64,000 nucleotides of DNA from UKL13-2 sp038236905 (lineage in GTDB: Bacteria; Pseudomonadota; Gammaproteobacteria; Burkholderiales; Usitatibacteraceae): NCBI GenBank assembly GCA_038236905.1, contig JBBRZG010000001.1:1-64000 (forward strand), written 5' to 3'. Within the stretch, counting starts at the first letter, position 1, and each line of letters starts with the position of its first letter. Made by a program: the position numbers and the translations under genes. Below the pieces are notes generated by a model that was given only the letters and a program-made list of their open reading frames with translations, did not search any database and was not told where the DNA came from. Below, piece by piece: positions 8,931 through 18,310 of the stretch.

Positions 8931-9662
8931 ATGAGCTTCCTAAGTCGATCCTTTTTTTATTTCACCCTGGGCACCGCCCTCGCTGTACCACTACCCGCGC
9001 TCGCGGTGTTCAAGTGCGTTGATGAAAAAGGCTTTACGCACTATGGCGACACAGTGCCACCACAATGTGCCAAGCGTGAAGTGATTGAATACAGCAGCGG
9101 TGGTGACGTGGTACAGCGAATTAATGCGCCGCTGAGCGTCGAGCAAGCGCGCACCCGCGACGAAGCCCGCGCAAAATCTAACGAAGATCAGCGAAAAGTT
9201 GGCGAACAGCGCGCCCGTGACCTTGCCTTGATTGGTACCTATGGCGCTGAACGAGAGTTTGATGTCTCCCGAGACGCGATTATCATTGAACTGACCGCGC
9301 GCAAAACAACCCTCTCGATACGCGTGGCCGAGGTCGAAAAATTACTGCAAAAATATAACGACGAGCTGGAGTTCTATCAGGCTGGCAAAGGTAAAAACGC
9401 TAAAGCCAAGGAACCACCGCCGCAATTGACGCAAGACGTTGCTCGAGCGAAGGCCGATATCGTCAACCTGAACCGCGCCATGGAGCGTCTGGATGATGAC
9501 AAAGACGCTGTGACCAATCGTTTCGATGGCGAAAAAGCCCGCTGGAAACGCCTCAAAGCGGGCATGCCGCCCGGTACCGTTCTCGACAAGCAAGGCAATG
9601 TGGCAATCGAGCCCGAAGCGCCTAAAAAAACGATTTCGACTATCAAGCCAAAGGAACGCTGA
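8931..9662 (+). CDS. DUF4124 domain-containing exported protein
   Basis: A 243-residue protein with an N-terminal signal peptide (hydrophobic residues about 8-24, cleavage probably after ALA near 25), then a short DUF4124 module with FKCVDEKGFTHYGDTVPP, a sequence common in beta- and gammaproteobacterial envelope proteins. Residues 70-220 are charged and predicted helical/coiled coil. Molecular function is unknown. The gene sits 11 bases behind pyrE and converges with gatB, leaving only 25 bases between their stop codons. Confidence 0.8.
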   Translation: MSFLSRSFFYFTLGTALAVPLPALAVFKCVDEKGFTHYGDTVPPQCAKREVIEYSSGGDVVQRINAPLSVEQARTRDEARAKSNEDQRKVGEQRARDLALIGTYGAEREFDVSRDAIIIELTARKTTLSIRVAEVEKLLQKYNDELEFYQAGKGKNAKAKEPPPQLTQDVARAKADIVNLNRAMERLDDDKDAVTNRFDGEKARWKRLKAGMPPGTVLDKQGNVAIEPEAPKKTISTIKPKER

Positions 9663-9687
9663 AATAGATGTTCCGCAGTCGCAAACG

Positions 9688-11235
9688 CTAAGTCGATAAT
9701 TTCTTTTTCAGAATTTCATTCACCTGCGCAGGGTTCGCCTTCCCCTTCGAAGCTTTCATCACCTGGCCGACCAGTGATTGAAATGCTTTTTCTTTGCCCG
9801 ATTTGAATTCGTCTACGGATTTTTGGTTGGCGGCTAAGACTTCATCGGCGATTTTTTCGATCGCGGCAGAGTCTGAAATTTGCGTGAGATTTCGTTCCCG
9901 AATGCTTACCCCCACTGCATCCGATCCACGCATAACGCCACCATTCTTTTTATCCTCATCCCAATATTCACTGAATAGAATTTTGGCATTCTGTAGCGAA
10001 AGGCTTCCACCGTGCACGCGCTTTAATAATTCTCCCGTTGTTGAGGGATCAACAAAATACTCCCAAAGATCGCCATCAGACTCATTTCGCTTTTTATTGA
10101 ATTCTCCAATTACAAAGTTCACGCATAGCTTGATAGTGCCATGCGTCGGCTGATACTGCCCATTGCCCATATCTTCCATCGGCCCGTTGAGAACTACCTG
10201 ATCGAAGTAACCAGAAATGGTTCGGTCTTGCGTCAAGGAACGGGCTTCAGAAGGTGAAAGTTGATATGCTGAGATCAACCATTTAGCCATTTCGTCAGGC
10301 ACGTTCAAACTATTTGGATCAGACTCATCAATCAGCATGGTCGACCTAACAGCAGCCACCCACGCTTCTGTAATCACCAACGGCAATAAATCTGGGTCAG
10401 GAAAATAGCGATAGTCCATCGCATCTTCTTTAGTGCGCATTGAGCGCGTCTCATCGCGATCTGCGTCGTACAAACGCGTTTCTTGTACGACCCTTCCACC
10501 GTCCTCAATCAGCTCAATTTGGCGGCGAATTTCATACTCAATCGCGCGTTCCAAAAACCGGAAGGAGTTGACGTTTTTAATTTCGCAACGGGTACCATAT
10601 TCTTTCTGGCCTTTGGGCCGCACCGACACGTTTGCATCACAGCGAAATGACCCTTCCTGCATGTTGCCATCGCAGATGCCCAGCCACGTGACGAGTCCGT
10701 GCAGCGCTTTCGCGTAGGCCACCGCTTCGGCGGCGGAGCGCATATCCGGCTCGGTCACAATCTCAAGCAACGGGGTGCCGGCGCGATTCAAATCAATGCC
10801 GGAAACACCCGACGTTTCCAGGCCTTCATGCAACGATTTACCCGCGTCTTCTTCCAAATGCGCGCGGGTGAGCTGCACCGATTTTTCAATGCCATCCACG
10901 ACGAATCCCACTTTGCCGCCCACCACCACCGGCAATTCAAACTGGCTGATCTGATAGCCCTTGGGCAGATCGGGATAAAAATAATTTTTGCGCGCGAATA
11001 CCGAATACGGCGCAACCGTTCCGTCCACCGCGAGGCCGAACATAATCGCCTTTTCCACCGCGCCACGATTGAGCACCGGCAGCGTGCCGGGCAGCGCTAA
11101 ATCTATCGCGTTCGCTTGTGTGTTGGGTGCAGCGCCATAGGTCGTTTTGGAGCCTGAGAATATTTTTGAAGCCGTTGATAGCTGCGTGTGCGTCTCCAGA
11201 CCAATGACGACTTCCCAACCGACTGGCGCGCTCAC
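9688..11235 (-). CDS. gatB: Asp-tRNA(Asn)/Glu-tRNA(Gln) amidotransferase subunit B
   Basis: GatB is the kinase/tRNA-binding subunit that activates misacylated Glu-tRNA(Gln) or Asp-tRNA(Asn) for amidation. The N-terminal WEVVIGLETHTQL motif and a C-terminal YqeY-like helical domain are present, for 515 residues. I choose GTG at 11235 as the start: it overlaps the gatA stop (GTGA) and has GGAGG seven bases upstream. An upstream ATG at 11265 would add ten residues lying inside gatA without a comparable ribosome site. Third gene of gatC-gatA-gatB. Confidence 0.95.
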   Translation of the reverse strand: MSAPVGWEVVIGLETHTQLSTASKIFSGSKTTYGAAPNTQANAIDLALPGTLPVLNRGAVEKAIMFGLAVDGTVAPYSVFARKNYFYPDLPKGYQISQFELPVVVGGKVGFVVDGIEKSVQLTRAHLEEDAGKSLHEGLETSGVSGIDLNRAGTPLLEIVTEPDMRSAAEAVAYAKALHGLVTWLGICDGNMQEGSFRCDANVSVRPKGQKEYGTRCEIKNVNSFRFLERAIEYEIRRQIELIEDGGRVVQETRLYDADRDETRSMRTKEDAMDYRYFPDPDLLPLVITEAWVAAVRSTMLIDESDPNSLNVPDEMAKWLISAYQLSPSEARSLTQDRTISGYFDQVVLNGPMEDMGNGQYQPTHGTIKLCVNFVIGEFNKKRNESDGDLWEYFVDPSTTGELLKRVHGGSLSLQNAKILFSEYWDEDKKNGGVMRGSDAVGVSIRERNLTQISDSAAIEKIADEVLAANQKSVDEFKSGKEKAFQSLVGQVMKASKGKANPAQVNEILKKKLST

Positions 11236-12758
11236 TTGAATGCCTCCGGCGAACGCAGATGCCAATCGGTCGCCAATTGGTATTGGTGCGCGGCGGCCAA
11301 CATTCTCGCCTCCTCAAAATAGTTACCAATAACTTGCAGGCCGATCGGCAGACCATTTTGTCCAAAACCGCAGGGCACGGACATTCCCGGTAATCCCGCC
11401 AAGCTTACTCCGAGGGTAAAAATATCCTCGAGATACATGGCGACGGGATCATTGGATTTTTCACCGAATTTCCAAGCACTCGTCGGCGCAACGGGGCCCA
11501 TGATGAAATCACATTTTTTGAATGCCTCTTGAAAATCTTGCGAGATCAGACGGCGCACTTTTTGCGCCTGCAAATAATAAGCATCGTAATAACCGTGCGA
11601 TAACACATATGCACCCACTAGAATGCGGCGTTTTACTTCCGCGCCAAAACCTTCGGCGCGCGATTTGGCGATCATGTCGGCTAAGTCTTTGTATTCCGCG
11701 GCGCGATGTCCGTAGCGTACGCCATCAAACCTCGACAAATTGCTTGAGGCTTCCGCCGGCGCGATCACGTAATACGCGGGGATCGCGAGGCTGGTACGCG
11801 GTAGGGAAATTTCTACTCGTACGGCTCCTAATTTTTCGAATTCAGCGAGCGCCGCGGCAACCGCCTGAGCCACGTCTGGGGACAATCCGTCACCAAAAAA
11901 TTCCCAAGGCACGCCGATTCGTACCCCAGCGAGTGGTTTTCCAACCCCAGTACCGGCGCGGCTTGTCGAGGCAAATGCCGTTAAGAGCGCCGCCGCTATT
12001 GGCGTTTTGTATTTTTCATGAGTTGCAAGACTCGTTGAATCTTTGGCATCAAAGCCGATCATCGCATCTAACAGTAGCGCGCAATCCGCCGCACTTTTTG
12101 CCATCGGGCCGCCCTGATCGAGGCTGGATGCGAAGGCAACCATGCCGTAGCGCGACACAGTGCCGTAAGTTGGCTTGATCGCGGTAATCCCGCACATCGC
12201 CGCGGGCTGGCGCAGCGAACCGCCCGTGTCGGTGCCGGTGGCGGCAGGCGACAAACCTGCGGCGACGGTGGCGGCGGATCCGCCAGACGATCCACCGGGG
12301 ATTCGGCTTTGATCCCACGGATTTTTGACCGCGCCAAAAGCGGAATTTTCGTTCGATGAGCCCATGGCGAATTCATCGCAATTTAATTTGCCCAAACAGA
12401 CCATACCTGCGGTCTTTAATTTTTCGACCACGGTGGCATCAAACGGCGAAATATAATTTTCAAGCATCTTCGAGCCTGCCGTAGTGCGCCAATGCTGGGT
12501 CACGAAAATATCTTTGTGCGCAATCGGAATGCCGGTCAGCACACTGATGTTGCCACTGGCAATTTGTGCGTCGGCCGCACGCGCTTGGAGCAACGTGAGG
12601 TCACGATCAATGTGCAAAAACGCGTTCAAGTCCGCGTGCATTTCGGCGCGCGCCAGAAAATATTCGGCGAGTTCTACAGCAGATACTTGTTTTGTATCCA
12701 GCGACTCGCGCAACTGGCGCAACGATTGAAGGTGCGGCGACATAAAATCATGTGTCAT
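11232..12758 (-). CDS. gatA: Asp-tRNA(Asn)/Glu-tRNA(Gln) amidotransferase subunit A
   Basis: The glutaminase subunit that releases ammonia from glutamine for GatB. It is a 508-residue amidase-signature protein with the full Ser-cisSer-Lys triad: Lys82 in AHKDIF, Ser157 in GGSSGGS and Ser181 in TDTGGSLRQP; the spacing matches well-studied GatA proteins. The start ATG overlaps the gatC stop by four bases (ATGA), and the end overlaps gatB the same way, so the three subunits are translationally coupled and made in balance. Confidence 0.96.
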   Translation of the reverse strand: MTHDFMSPHLQSLRQLRESLDTKQVSAVELAEYFLARAEMHADLNAFLHIDRDLTLLQARAADAQIASGNISVLTGIPIAHKDIFVTQHWRTTAGSKMLENYISPFDATVVEKLKTAGMVCLGKLNCDEFAMGSSNENSAFGAVKNPWDQSRIPGGSSGGSAATVAAGLSPAATGTDTGGSLRQPAAMCGITAIKPTYGTVSRYGMVAFASSLDQGGPMAKSAADCALLLDAMIGFDAKDSTSLATHEKYKTPIAAALLTAFASTSRAGTGVGKPLAGVRIGVPWEFFGDGLSPDVAQAVAAALAEFEKLGAVRVEISLPRTSLAIPAYYVIAPAEASSNLSRFDGVRYGHRAAEYKDLADMIAKSRAEGFGAEVKRRILVGAYVLSHGYYDAYYLQAQKVRRLISQDFQEAFKKCDFIMGPVAPTSAWKFGEKSNDPVAMYLEDIFTLGVSLAGLPGMSVPCGFGQNGLPIGLQVIGNYFEEARMLAAAHQYQLATDWHLRSPEAFK

Positions 12759-13054
12759 TCCAGCACCTTCGGCACCAAAAACAAGCCATTCTCCTGCTGC
12801 GGCGCGTTGGCCATATTCGCCGCCCGATGGTCGGTCTCAGTCACCACATCGGGGCGCAGCCGCAACTGCATTTCATGGATTGTCGCGATAGGGTGACAGA
12901 GCGGCTCGAGGCCTGCCGTATCGACGGCTTGCAGGGTCTCAACCATTGAGAAAATATTATTTAGTTCGGTCAGCGTGCGCGCTGTTTCAGCGGGCGTGAT
13001 GTCGATTCGCGCGAGTTTCGCCAATCGGTGAATATCATCGGAAATTAGAGGCAT
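12755..13054 (-). CDS. gatC: Asp-tRNA(Asn)/Glu-tRNA(Gln) amidotransferase subunit C
   Basis: A 99-residue GatC, the small helical belt subunit that stabilises GatA on GatB. It begins MPLISDDIHRLAKLARI, the usual GatC N-terminus, and carries the DTAGLEPLCHP and ENGLFLVPKVLE segments. The same frame stays open for 55 more codons upstream, but these are unrelated to the family and run through a homopolymer tract, so the ATG at 13054 is preferred. First gene of the gatCAB operon, divergent from mreB. Confidence 0.93.
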   Translation of the reverse strand: MPLISDDIHRLAKLARIDITPAETARTLTELNNIFSMVETLQAVDTAGLEPLCHPIATIHEMQLRLRPDVVTETDHRAANMANAPQQENGLFLVPKVLE

Positions 13055-13091
13055 GAACGTAACAGTAAGTTGAACGCAAAAATGCTTACGT

Positions 13092-13130
13092 AAAAAAAAG
13101 GGGGGGGGGGTAAAAAAACAGGGACAGAGC
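13092..13130. repeat. Homopolymer block with possible REP/RAYT-type repeat remnant
   Basis: Eight A, ten G, T, seven A, then CAGGGACAGAGCC. The motif AAAAACAGGGACAGA(C/G) resembles the ends of REP-like repeats associated with RAYT transposases in environmental proteobacteria; that link is from memory and only one arm is seen here. The G10 tract lies about 45-55 bases upstream of the gatC start and could be unstable or an assembly artefact. Confidence 0.35.
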
Positions 13131-13245
13131 CAAGTGTAGAAGGTGCCGTAAAACGCTGGATCGCGATCTGTAAACCCGATTGGGATTTCACCACCCAAAA
13201 TGGAAGGTACAAAATGCACAACTTTTACGCGTTTTCAGCCCGTGT

Positions 13246-13274
13246 TTGCATGTTTTTTACACACTCACTAGAGT
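13246..13274 (+). promoter_or_regulatory. Candidate sigma70 promoter for mreB
   Basis: TTGCAT (13246-13251) and TAGAGT (13269-13274) are spaced by exactly 17 bases, a good match to a -35/-10 pair. It would give an mreB leader of about 260 bases. The call is by motif only. Confidence 0.45.
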
Positions 13275-13541
13275 ATCATAGTGACTTGATGTCGTTTAGA
13301 TTCACAAACTTCATTGTTAACTTCGCGAAAATCCCCGCGAATTGAGCTTATTTGTGGCTATATTCATCAAAATCGCATCATCGTTGGCCGAACTGCGAAG
13401 CCAGCACTTTTCACCAACGATTTTGAGCAAATATTGTCACAAACAAAGTTTCACAATTTGGTGGCGCAAGACAAAAATATTGATCCCTGTTCGCGAGCCC
13501 AAAATCAGCCGCGTACACGGCAACAGAGTTAGAAAGGCAAC

Positions 13542-14588
13542 ATGTTCTCGTTTTTCTCGAAATACCTCTCAACAGACTTAGCGATTGATCTTGGCACGGC
13601 GAATACCCTTATTTACGTACGCGGCAAGGGCATCGTGCTCGATGAGCCGTCTGTAGTCGCCATACGCCAGGAAGCTGGTCCCAATTCTAAGAAAACGATT
13701 CAAGCCGTGGGGCTTGCCGCGAAGATGATGCTGGGGCGTACGCCCGGCAACATTACGGCGATTCGACCGATGAAAGATGGCGTGATTGCCGATTTCCATA
13801 CCACCGAGCATATGCTCAAATTTTTCATCAAAAAAGTTCATGACGCACAATGGTTTCGGCCCAGCCCGCGGATCGTGATCTGCGTTCCTTGCGGCTCAAC
13901 TCAAGTTGAGCGCCGCGCGATTCGCGAATCTGCAGTAGCCGCGGGTGCGTCACAAGTATTTTTGATTGAAGAACCGATGGCTGCCGCGATTGGCGCAGGT
14001 TTGCCGATTGCCGAGCCAACCGGCTCGATGGTCGTCGACATTGGCGGTGGCACTACTGAAGTCGGCGTGATCTCCCTGGGCGGAATTGTTTACGCGGCCT
14101 CGGTGCGCGTCGGTGGTGATAAGTTTGATGAGGCGATCATCAACTACATCCGCCGCAACTACGGTATGTTGATTGGTGAATCTACCGCTGAAAATATCAA
14201 GAAAACGATTGGCTCGGCGTTCCCCGGCTCGGAAGTGCGCGAAATGGAGGTAAAAGGCCGCAACCTAGCCGAGGGAATTCCGCGTGCGTTCACGATCTCA
14301 TCGAATGAGATTTTGGAAGCGCTGACCGATCCGCTTAATTCCATCGTGTCCGCGGTCAAATCTGCACTCGAACAAACGCCGCCCGAATTAGGTGCCGACA
14401 TTGCTGAAAAAGGCATGGTGCTGACCGGCGGTGGCGCACTGTTGCGCGAGTTGGATCGGCTGTTGGTGGAAGAAACCGGCTTGCCGGTACTGGTGGCTGA
14501 AGATCCGCTCACCTGCGTCGTACGTGGCTCGGGCCGCGCGCTGGAAGAAATGGACAAACTGGGCTCAGTATTCACGAACGAGTTGTAA
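13542..14588 (+). CDS. mreB: Rod shape-determining protein MreB
   Basis: The bacterial actin homologue that forms membrane-bound filaments directing lateral wall synthesis. It is 348 residues, the normal length. It opens MFSFFSKYLSTDLAIDLGTA, where the short amphipathic N-terminus precedes the phosphate-1 motif DLGTANT; further actin-fold motifs are VVDIGGGTTEVGVISL (about 165-180) and TGGGALLRELD near residue 290. It heads the mreBCD-mrdA-rodA cluster; a small hairpin TCGTTG-TCTT-CAACGA follows the stop at 14592-14607 without a T run, so read-through into mreC is possible. Confidence 0.98.
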   Translation: MFSFFSKYLSTDLAIDLGTANTLIYVRGKGIVLDEPSVVAIRQEAGPNSKKTIQAVGLAAKMMLGRTPGNITAIRPMKDGVIADFHTTEHMLKFFIKKVHDAQWFRPSPRIVICVPCGSTQVERRAIRESAVAAGASQVFLIEEPMAAAIGAGLPIAEPTGSMVVDIGGGTTEVGVISLGGIVYAASVRVGGDKFDEAIINYIRRNYGMLIGESTAENIKKTIGSAFPGSEVREMEVKGRNLAEGIPRAFTISSNEILEALTDPLNSIVSAVKSALEQTPPELGADIAEKGMVLTGGGALLRELDRLLVEETGLPVLVAEDPLTCVVRGSGRALEEMDKLGSVFTNEL

Positions 14589-14822
14589 TCTTCGTTGTCT
14601 TCAACGATGTGCTCGATGCGGCAATAGAGAAGCGGGGTGGGGTGTTGATCGTAAAGTTGCGCTGTCAAAATGGCACGATGGCGCTGCAGAAATAGTATCT
14701 CCCCGCGAACTGACGATAGCGCTGATGCTGCTTTTTTCTTGAGTCTGCCGGCGCGTAGTTAGCCTGCAATAGCGTTCACAACAAAATTTTCAATCATATT
14801 TTTAGGCTGAATAAGGCAATCA

Positions 14823-15785
14823 GTGTCGGCGTTTCAAGAGCCATTTTTCACGCGCGGACCCAGTCCTCTGGCGCGTCTGACTTTTTTTACTTTGATTGCA
14901 ATCGCGATCATGATCGCTGACCACCGCTTTCAGGCGCTGTCGTTCGCGCGCATGGGCATCGGCGCGGTGCTCAATCCTATCGAGCAGGCACTAATGCTGC
15001 CCGGTCACGCATTTTCACGCAGCATGGCCTACTTTTCAGATCAGGACCGGCTCTTGTCTGAAAACCGTGAACTTAACCAGAAAATTCTAATGCTCGCCGC
15101 TGAGAGCCAGCAAAGCCGTCTTATTCTTGCTGAAAAATCTTACATTGACGCGCTCGGCGAAGCGCATCCTCGCTTTGCAGGTAATGGATTGATAGCAGAG
15201 GTGATTCGCGATGCACGCAATCCTTATGCGCGCAAAATCATCATCAATAAAGGCCTGACCCAGGGCGTCACTGCAGGTTCGGCAGTAATCGCGGGCGACG
15301 GCGTGGTGGGGCAAGTGACCGCAGTCGGCGTCGCGTCATCTGAAGTCACGCTATCAACCGAGAAAGATCAGGCCGTGCCAGTGATGGTGGTCAGAAATGG
15401 GTTGCGTGCCATTGCAGTCGGTAGTGGTCGCGATGGCACGATTGAAATGCCTTCACTACCGCTGGGCTCGGATATACAAACCGGCGATCAAGTGGTGACT
15501 TCTGGTATCGATGGCACCTATCCACCGGGTCTGGCGGTAGCGATAGTTTCACAGGTTGAAAAAAATCCGGCATTTCCATTCGCACGAATCGTGGCGCAGC
15601 CCGTGGCGGCGGTTTCGCACCAACGCTTCGTTAAGGTGATGTTAAAAGATCCGACCCAAATTTACCCACGGCCCGATGTCGGTTTGGAGGATAAAAAGCC
15701 GGCCCGCGACATTACCAGCACCGGCAAAAGTCCGGCACAAAATGCAAACGCCGCCAGAAGGGAACAACGCCGTGCCGCCCCTTAA
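14823..15785 (+). CDS. mreC: Rod shape-determining protein MreC
   Basis: A 320-residue bitopic protein linking MreB to the periplasmic PBP2 complex. One membrane segment at about residues 18-36 (LTFFTLIAIAIMIADH region), a coiled coil at about 65-100, then the MreC beta domain with NKGLTQGVTAGSAVI, GVVGQV and the GDQVVTSGIDGTYPPG stretch. The C-terminal 35 residues are low-complexity. The start is GTG with AAGG seven bases upstream. The mreD frame begins inside its 3' end. Confidence 0.95.
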   Translation: MSAFQEPFFTRGPSPLARLTFFTLIAIAIMIADHRFQALSFARMGIGAVLNPIEQALMLPGHAFSRSMAYFSDQDRLLSENRELNQKILMLAAESQQSRLILAEKSYIDALGEAHPRFAGNGLIAEVIRDARNPYARKIIINKGLTQGVTAGSAVIAGDGVVGQVTAVGVASSEVTLSTEKDQAVPVMVVRNGLRAIAVGSGRDGTIEMPSLPLGSDIQTGDQVVTSGIDGTYPPGLAVAIVSQVEKNPAFPFARIVAQPVAAVSHQRFVKVMLKDPTQIYPRPDVGLEDKKPARDITSTGKSPAQNANAARREQRRAAP

Positions 15786-16320
15786 ATCCGGAACCATGGA
15801 TCTCTCGCCGGCGTCTCGCGATCCTATGCGTTTGCCGGCTCCCTTCAGCCTTATCATCATCGTCATCGTCGCCGCACTGCTGCTGGATTTGCTGCCATGG
15901 GGCGGTATTGCGCTGATAACGCATCCTGACTTTGTGCTGTTGGCGCTGTTGTATTGGGCCGTACATGAGCCGCGCACGGTGGGTCAAGGCTGGGGCTTCG
16001 CGCTTGGTTTGATCATGGACGTGGCCGATAGCGCATTGCTCGGGCAACATGCGATGGTCTATGTGGTGGCGATCTTTTTGGCACAGCTTTTAAGGGTGCG
16101 CATGCTGCAGCTCAGCGTAGCCGAGCAGGCTCTGCACATCATCACCATCCTAGCGATATCGCAGGGGATTGGCGTGCTTCTAAATCTTGCCATGGGGCGG
16201 GATTTTCCGGGTTTTTCGATCCTCATTTCGCTCGTGCTCGGCGCGCTGCTATGGCCGATTGTTAATGCAATTGCGACCATTCCCCGCTTGCGCCGCCGAT
16301 CCAGCCGGGTGGTTGGTTAA
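15772..16320 (+). CDS. mreD: Rod shape-determining protein MreD
   Basis: A hydrophobic inner-membrane protein of the elongasome with about five membrane segments beginning at LIIIVIVAALLLDLLPWGG. The GTG at 15772 has AAGGGA about nine bases upstream and overlaps mreC by 14 bases, giving 182 residues; an ATG at 15796 (174 residues) is the main alternative. A longer frame back to 15676 lies entirely within mreC and is unlikely. Family features include DFVLLALLYWAVHEP and the GFALGLIMDVADSALLG loop. Confidence 0.9.
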   Translation: MPPLKSGTMDLSPASRDPMRLPAPFSLIIIVIVAALLLDLLPWGGIALITHPDFVLLALLYWAVHEPRTVGQGWGFALGLIMDVADSALLGQHAMVYVVAIFLAQLLRVRMLQLSVAEQALHIITILAISQGIGVLLNLAMGRDFPGFSILISLVLGALLWPIVNAIATIPRLRRRSSRVVG

Positions 16321-16384
16321 ATCCACAAATGCATTCACACGAATCCGCTTAATCTTTAATTATGTTCAATACACGCCAGCCGAT

Positions 16385-18310
16385 ATGATCGGCTCCACCA
16401 TTCGTAATCGCGAACTGGAGATTAACGTCTTCCGCGGCCGCGCGTTGTTTGCTGGCTTTGCGATATTGATTGCGTTTAGCGTGCTCGCCGCGCGGCTGGT
16501 GTATTTGCAAGTCATCAAGCGCGATCACTACTACACACTGGCGGAAGCCAATCGTATTTCAATTCTGCCGGTGGTGCCTAACCGGGGCCTGATTTGGGAC
16601 CGCAATAACGAAGTTTTGGCTGCCAATTATTCTGCGTACACGCTCGAGGTCACGCCTTCGCGGGTCAAAAATTTAGACGCGGTGCTGGAAGAATTAAACA
16701 CTATTGTTGAAATCCAGCCGCGCGACAAGCGCCGCTTCAAACGACTGATGGAAGAGAGTAAAAATTTTGAATCGCTGCCCATTCGCAATCGATTAACAGA
16801 GGAGGAAGTGGCGCGTTTCGCGGTCAACCGCTATCGATTCCCGGGCTTCGATATCCGGCCACGTCTGTTTCGCAACTATCCACAAGGTGAAGTCGCTTCG
16901 CATGCGATCGGCTATATCGGCCGGATCAACGATGCTGACTTGAAGCGCATCGATGATGCCGACCTCACGTCAAACTATCGGGGCACCGACCATATCGGCA
17001 AGCTCGGTGTCGAAGGCGGCTACGAGAATGAACTACACGGCAGCACCGGCTCAGAACAGGTAGAGATCGATGCTGGGGGCCGCGCGATGCGCTCGCTCGC
17101 AACCACGGCACCCGTGGCGGGCAATAACCTCACCCTCACGCTAGACATCAAACTACAAAAAGTTGCCGAACAGGTTTTTGGCGAAGGCCGTGGTTCATTA
17201 GTCGCCATCGAGCCGGCGACCGGCGAAATTCTGGCGCTGGTATCAAAGCCGGGGTTCGACCCAAATTTATTTGTCGACGGCATTGATCCGCAGAATTGGG
17301 ATCTGCTGAATACATCAATCGATAAACCATTACTCAATCGCGCACTGCGCGGCGCGTATCCGCCCGGCTCGACAATTAAACCCTTCCTTGCGTTGGGGGC
17401 ACTCGAGTCCGGCAAACGCACGCCACAACAAGCCATTTCAGACCCCGGCGTGTTCCGTCTGGCCGGCGTTGCGCATTACTGGAACGACGACAAGGTGGGC
17501 GGGCACGGTTTCGTCGATATGCGAAAGTCAATTGTGGTCTCGTGCGACACCTATTATTATCAGCTGGCGTCGGAAACCGAGATTGACGAGACCTCAAAGT
17601 TTCTGCGCTCGCTTGGTTTTGGTACCAAAACCGGAATCGATATTGACGGGGAATTGGAAGGCACGCTGCCGTCCCGGCAATGGAAGAGCAACCGTTTCGC
17701 CAAGAGCACCTCGGAAGCGCGCAAATGGTATGTGGGTGACAGCATTTCGGCCGGAATCGGCCAAGGATACAACTCCTTTACGCCCATGCAGTTGGCACAT
17801 GCCACGGCGACCATCGCCAACGACGGCGTGGCGATGCGTCCACGCCTCGTTCGATCCGTTCTTGACGTCGCATCCGGCAAGGTCAAATTGACCGCTGATC
17901 TGGACGTCAACAAACCAACAAGGCTGGCACTTAAACCCGAAAATATTGCCTTCATCAAAGCCGCGATGGCGGCGGTGCCGATCGAAGGCACCAGCGCACG
18001 CATATTTGCCAATTCAGGTTATGTGAGTGCAGGAAAAACGGGGACGGCTCAGGTCTTTGGCATCAAGCGCGGTGAGAAATATGTCGAGGGACGTGTGGCC
18101 GAACGGCTTCGCGACCACGCTTGGTATATCGCTTATGCACCCGCCGACAAGCCCACTATTGCATTGGCGGTCATGGTGGAGAACGGTGGTAAAGGTGCCG
18201 CGGCGGCCGCACCAATCGCAAAAGCGGTCATGGACTATTACCTGCTCGGCAAAAGGCCTGATATCGCCAAACTCAAGACGCCGGATAATGAACCTCAGAG
18301 CAACGACTAA
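16385..18310 (+). CDS. mrdA: Penicillin-binding protein 2 (peptidoglycan DD-transpeptidase)
   Basis: The class B transpeptidase that crosslinks lateral-wall peptidoglycan with RodA. It is 641 residues from the ATG at 16385. A single membrane anchor at about 20-42 precedes a dimerisation/pedestal domain and the transpeptidase domain with SxxK (Ser329 in GSTIK), the second motif as Ser386-Cys-Asp388 rather than SxN (PBP2 proteins commonly have SxD here), and Lys551-Thr-Gly. An upstream in-frame extension to 16187 overlaps mreD and is rejected. The last 23 bases overlap rodA. Confidence 0.96.
   Translation: MIGSTIRNRELEINVFRGRALFAGFAILIAFSVLAARLVYLQVIKRDHYYTLAEANRISILPVVPNRGLIWDRNNEVLAANYSAYTLEVTPSRVKNLDAVLEELNTIVEIQPRDKRRFKRLMEESKNFESLPIRNRLTEEEVARFAVNRYRFPGFDIRPRLFRNYPQGEVASHAIGYIGRINDADLKRIDDADLTSNYRGTDHIGKLGVEGGYENELHGSTGSEQVEIDAGGRAMRSLATTAPVAGNNLTLTLDIKLQKVAEQVFGEGRGSLVAIEPATGEILALVSKPGFDPNLFVDGIDPQNWDLLNTSIDKPLLNRALRGAYPPGSTIKPFLALGALESGKRTPQQAISDPGVFRLAGVAHYWNDDKVGGHGFVDMRKSIVVSCDTYYYQLASETEIDETSKFLRSLGFGTKTGIDIDGELEGTLPSRQWKSNRFAKSTSEARKWYVGDSISAGIGQGYNSFTPMQLAHATATIANDGVAMRPRLVRSVLDVASGKVKLTADLDVNKPTRLALKPENIAFIKAAMAAVPIEGTSARIFANSGYVSAGKTGTAQVFGIKRGEKYVEGRVAERLRDHAWYIAYAPADKPTIALAVMVENGGKGAAAAAPIAKAVMDYYLLGKRPDIAKLKTPDNEPQSND

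Larger units (their letters stand above)
13055..13541. other. Intergenic region between gatC and mreB
   Basis: A 487-bp divergent control region with no believable gene. It holds the gatC leader with a hairpin-like GTAAG...CTTAC segment (about 13067-13090), a striking A8-G10-T-A7 homopolymer block, a degenerate repeat-like sequence, a sigma70-like promoter pointing toward mreB at 13246-13274, and a leader of about 260 bases before the mreB ATG. Confidence 0.6.

Noticed and set aside
11236..11265. Upstream ATG start for gatB at 11265
   Set aside because: It lies inside gatA without a good ribosome site, whereas GTG 11235 has GGAGG and the GTGA overlap typical of coupled genes.
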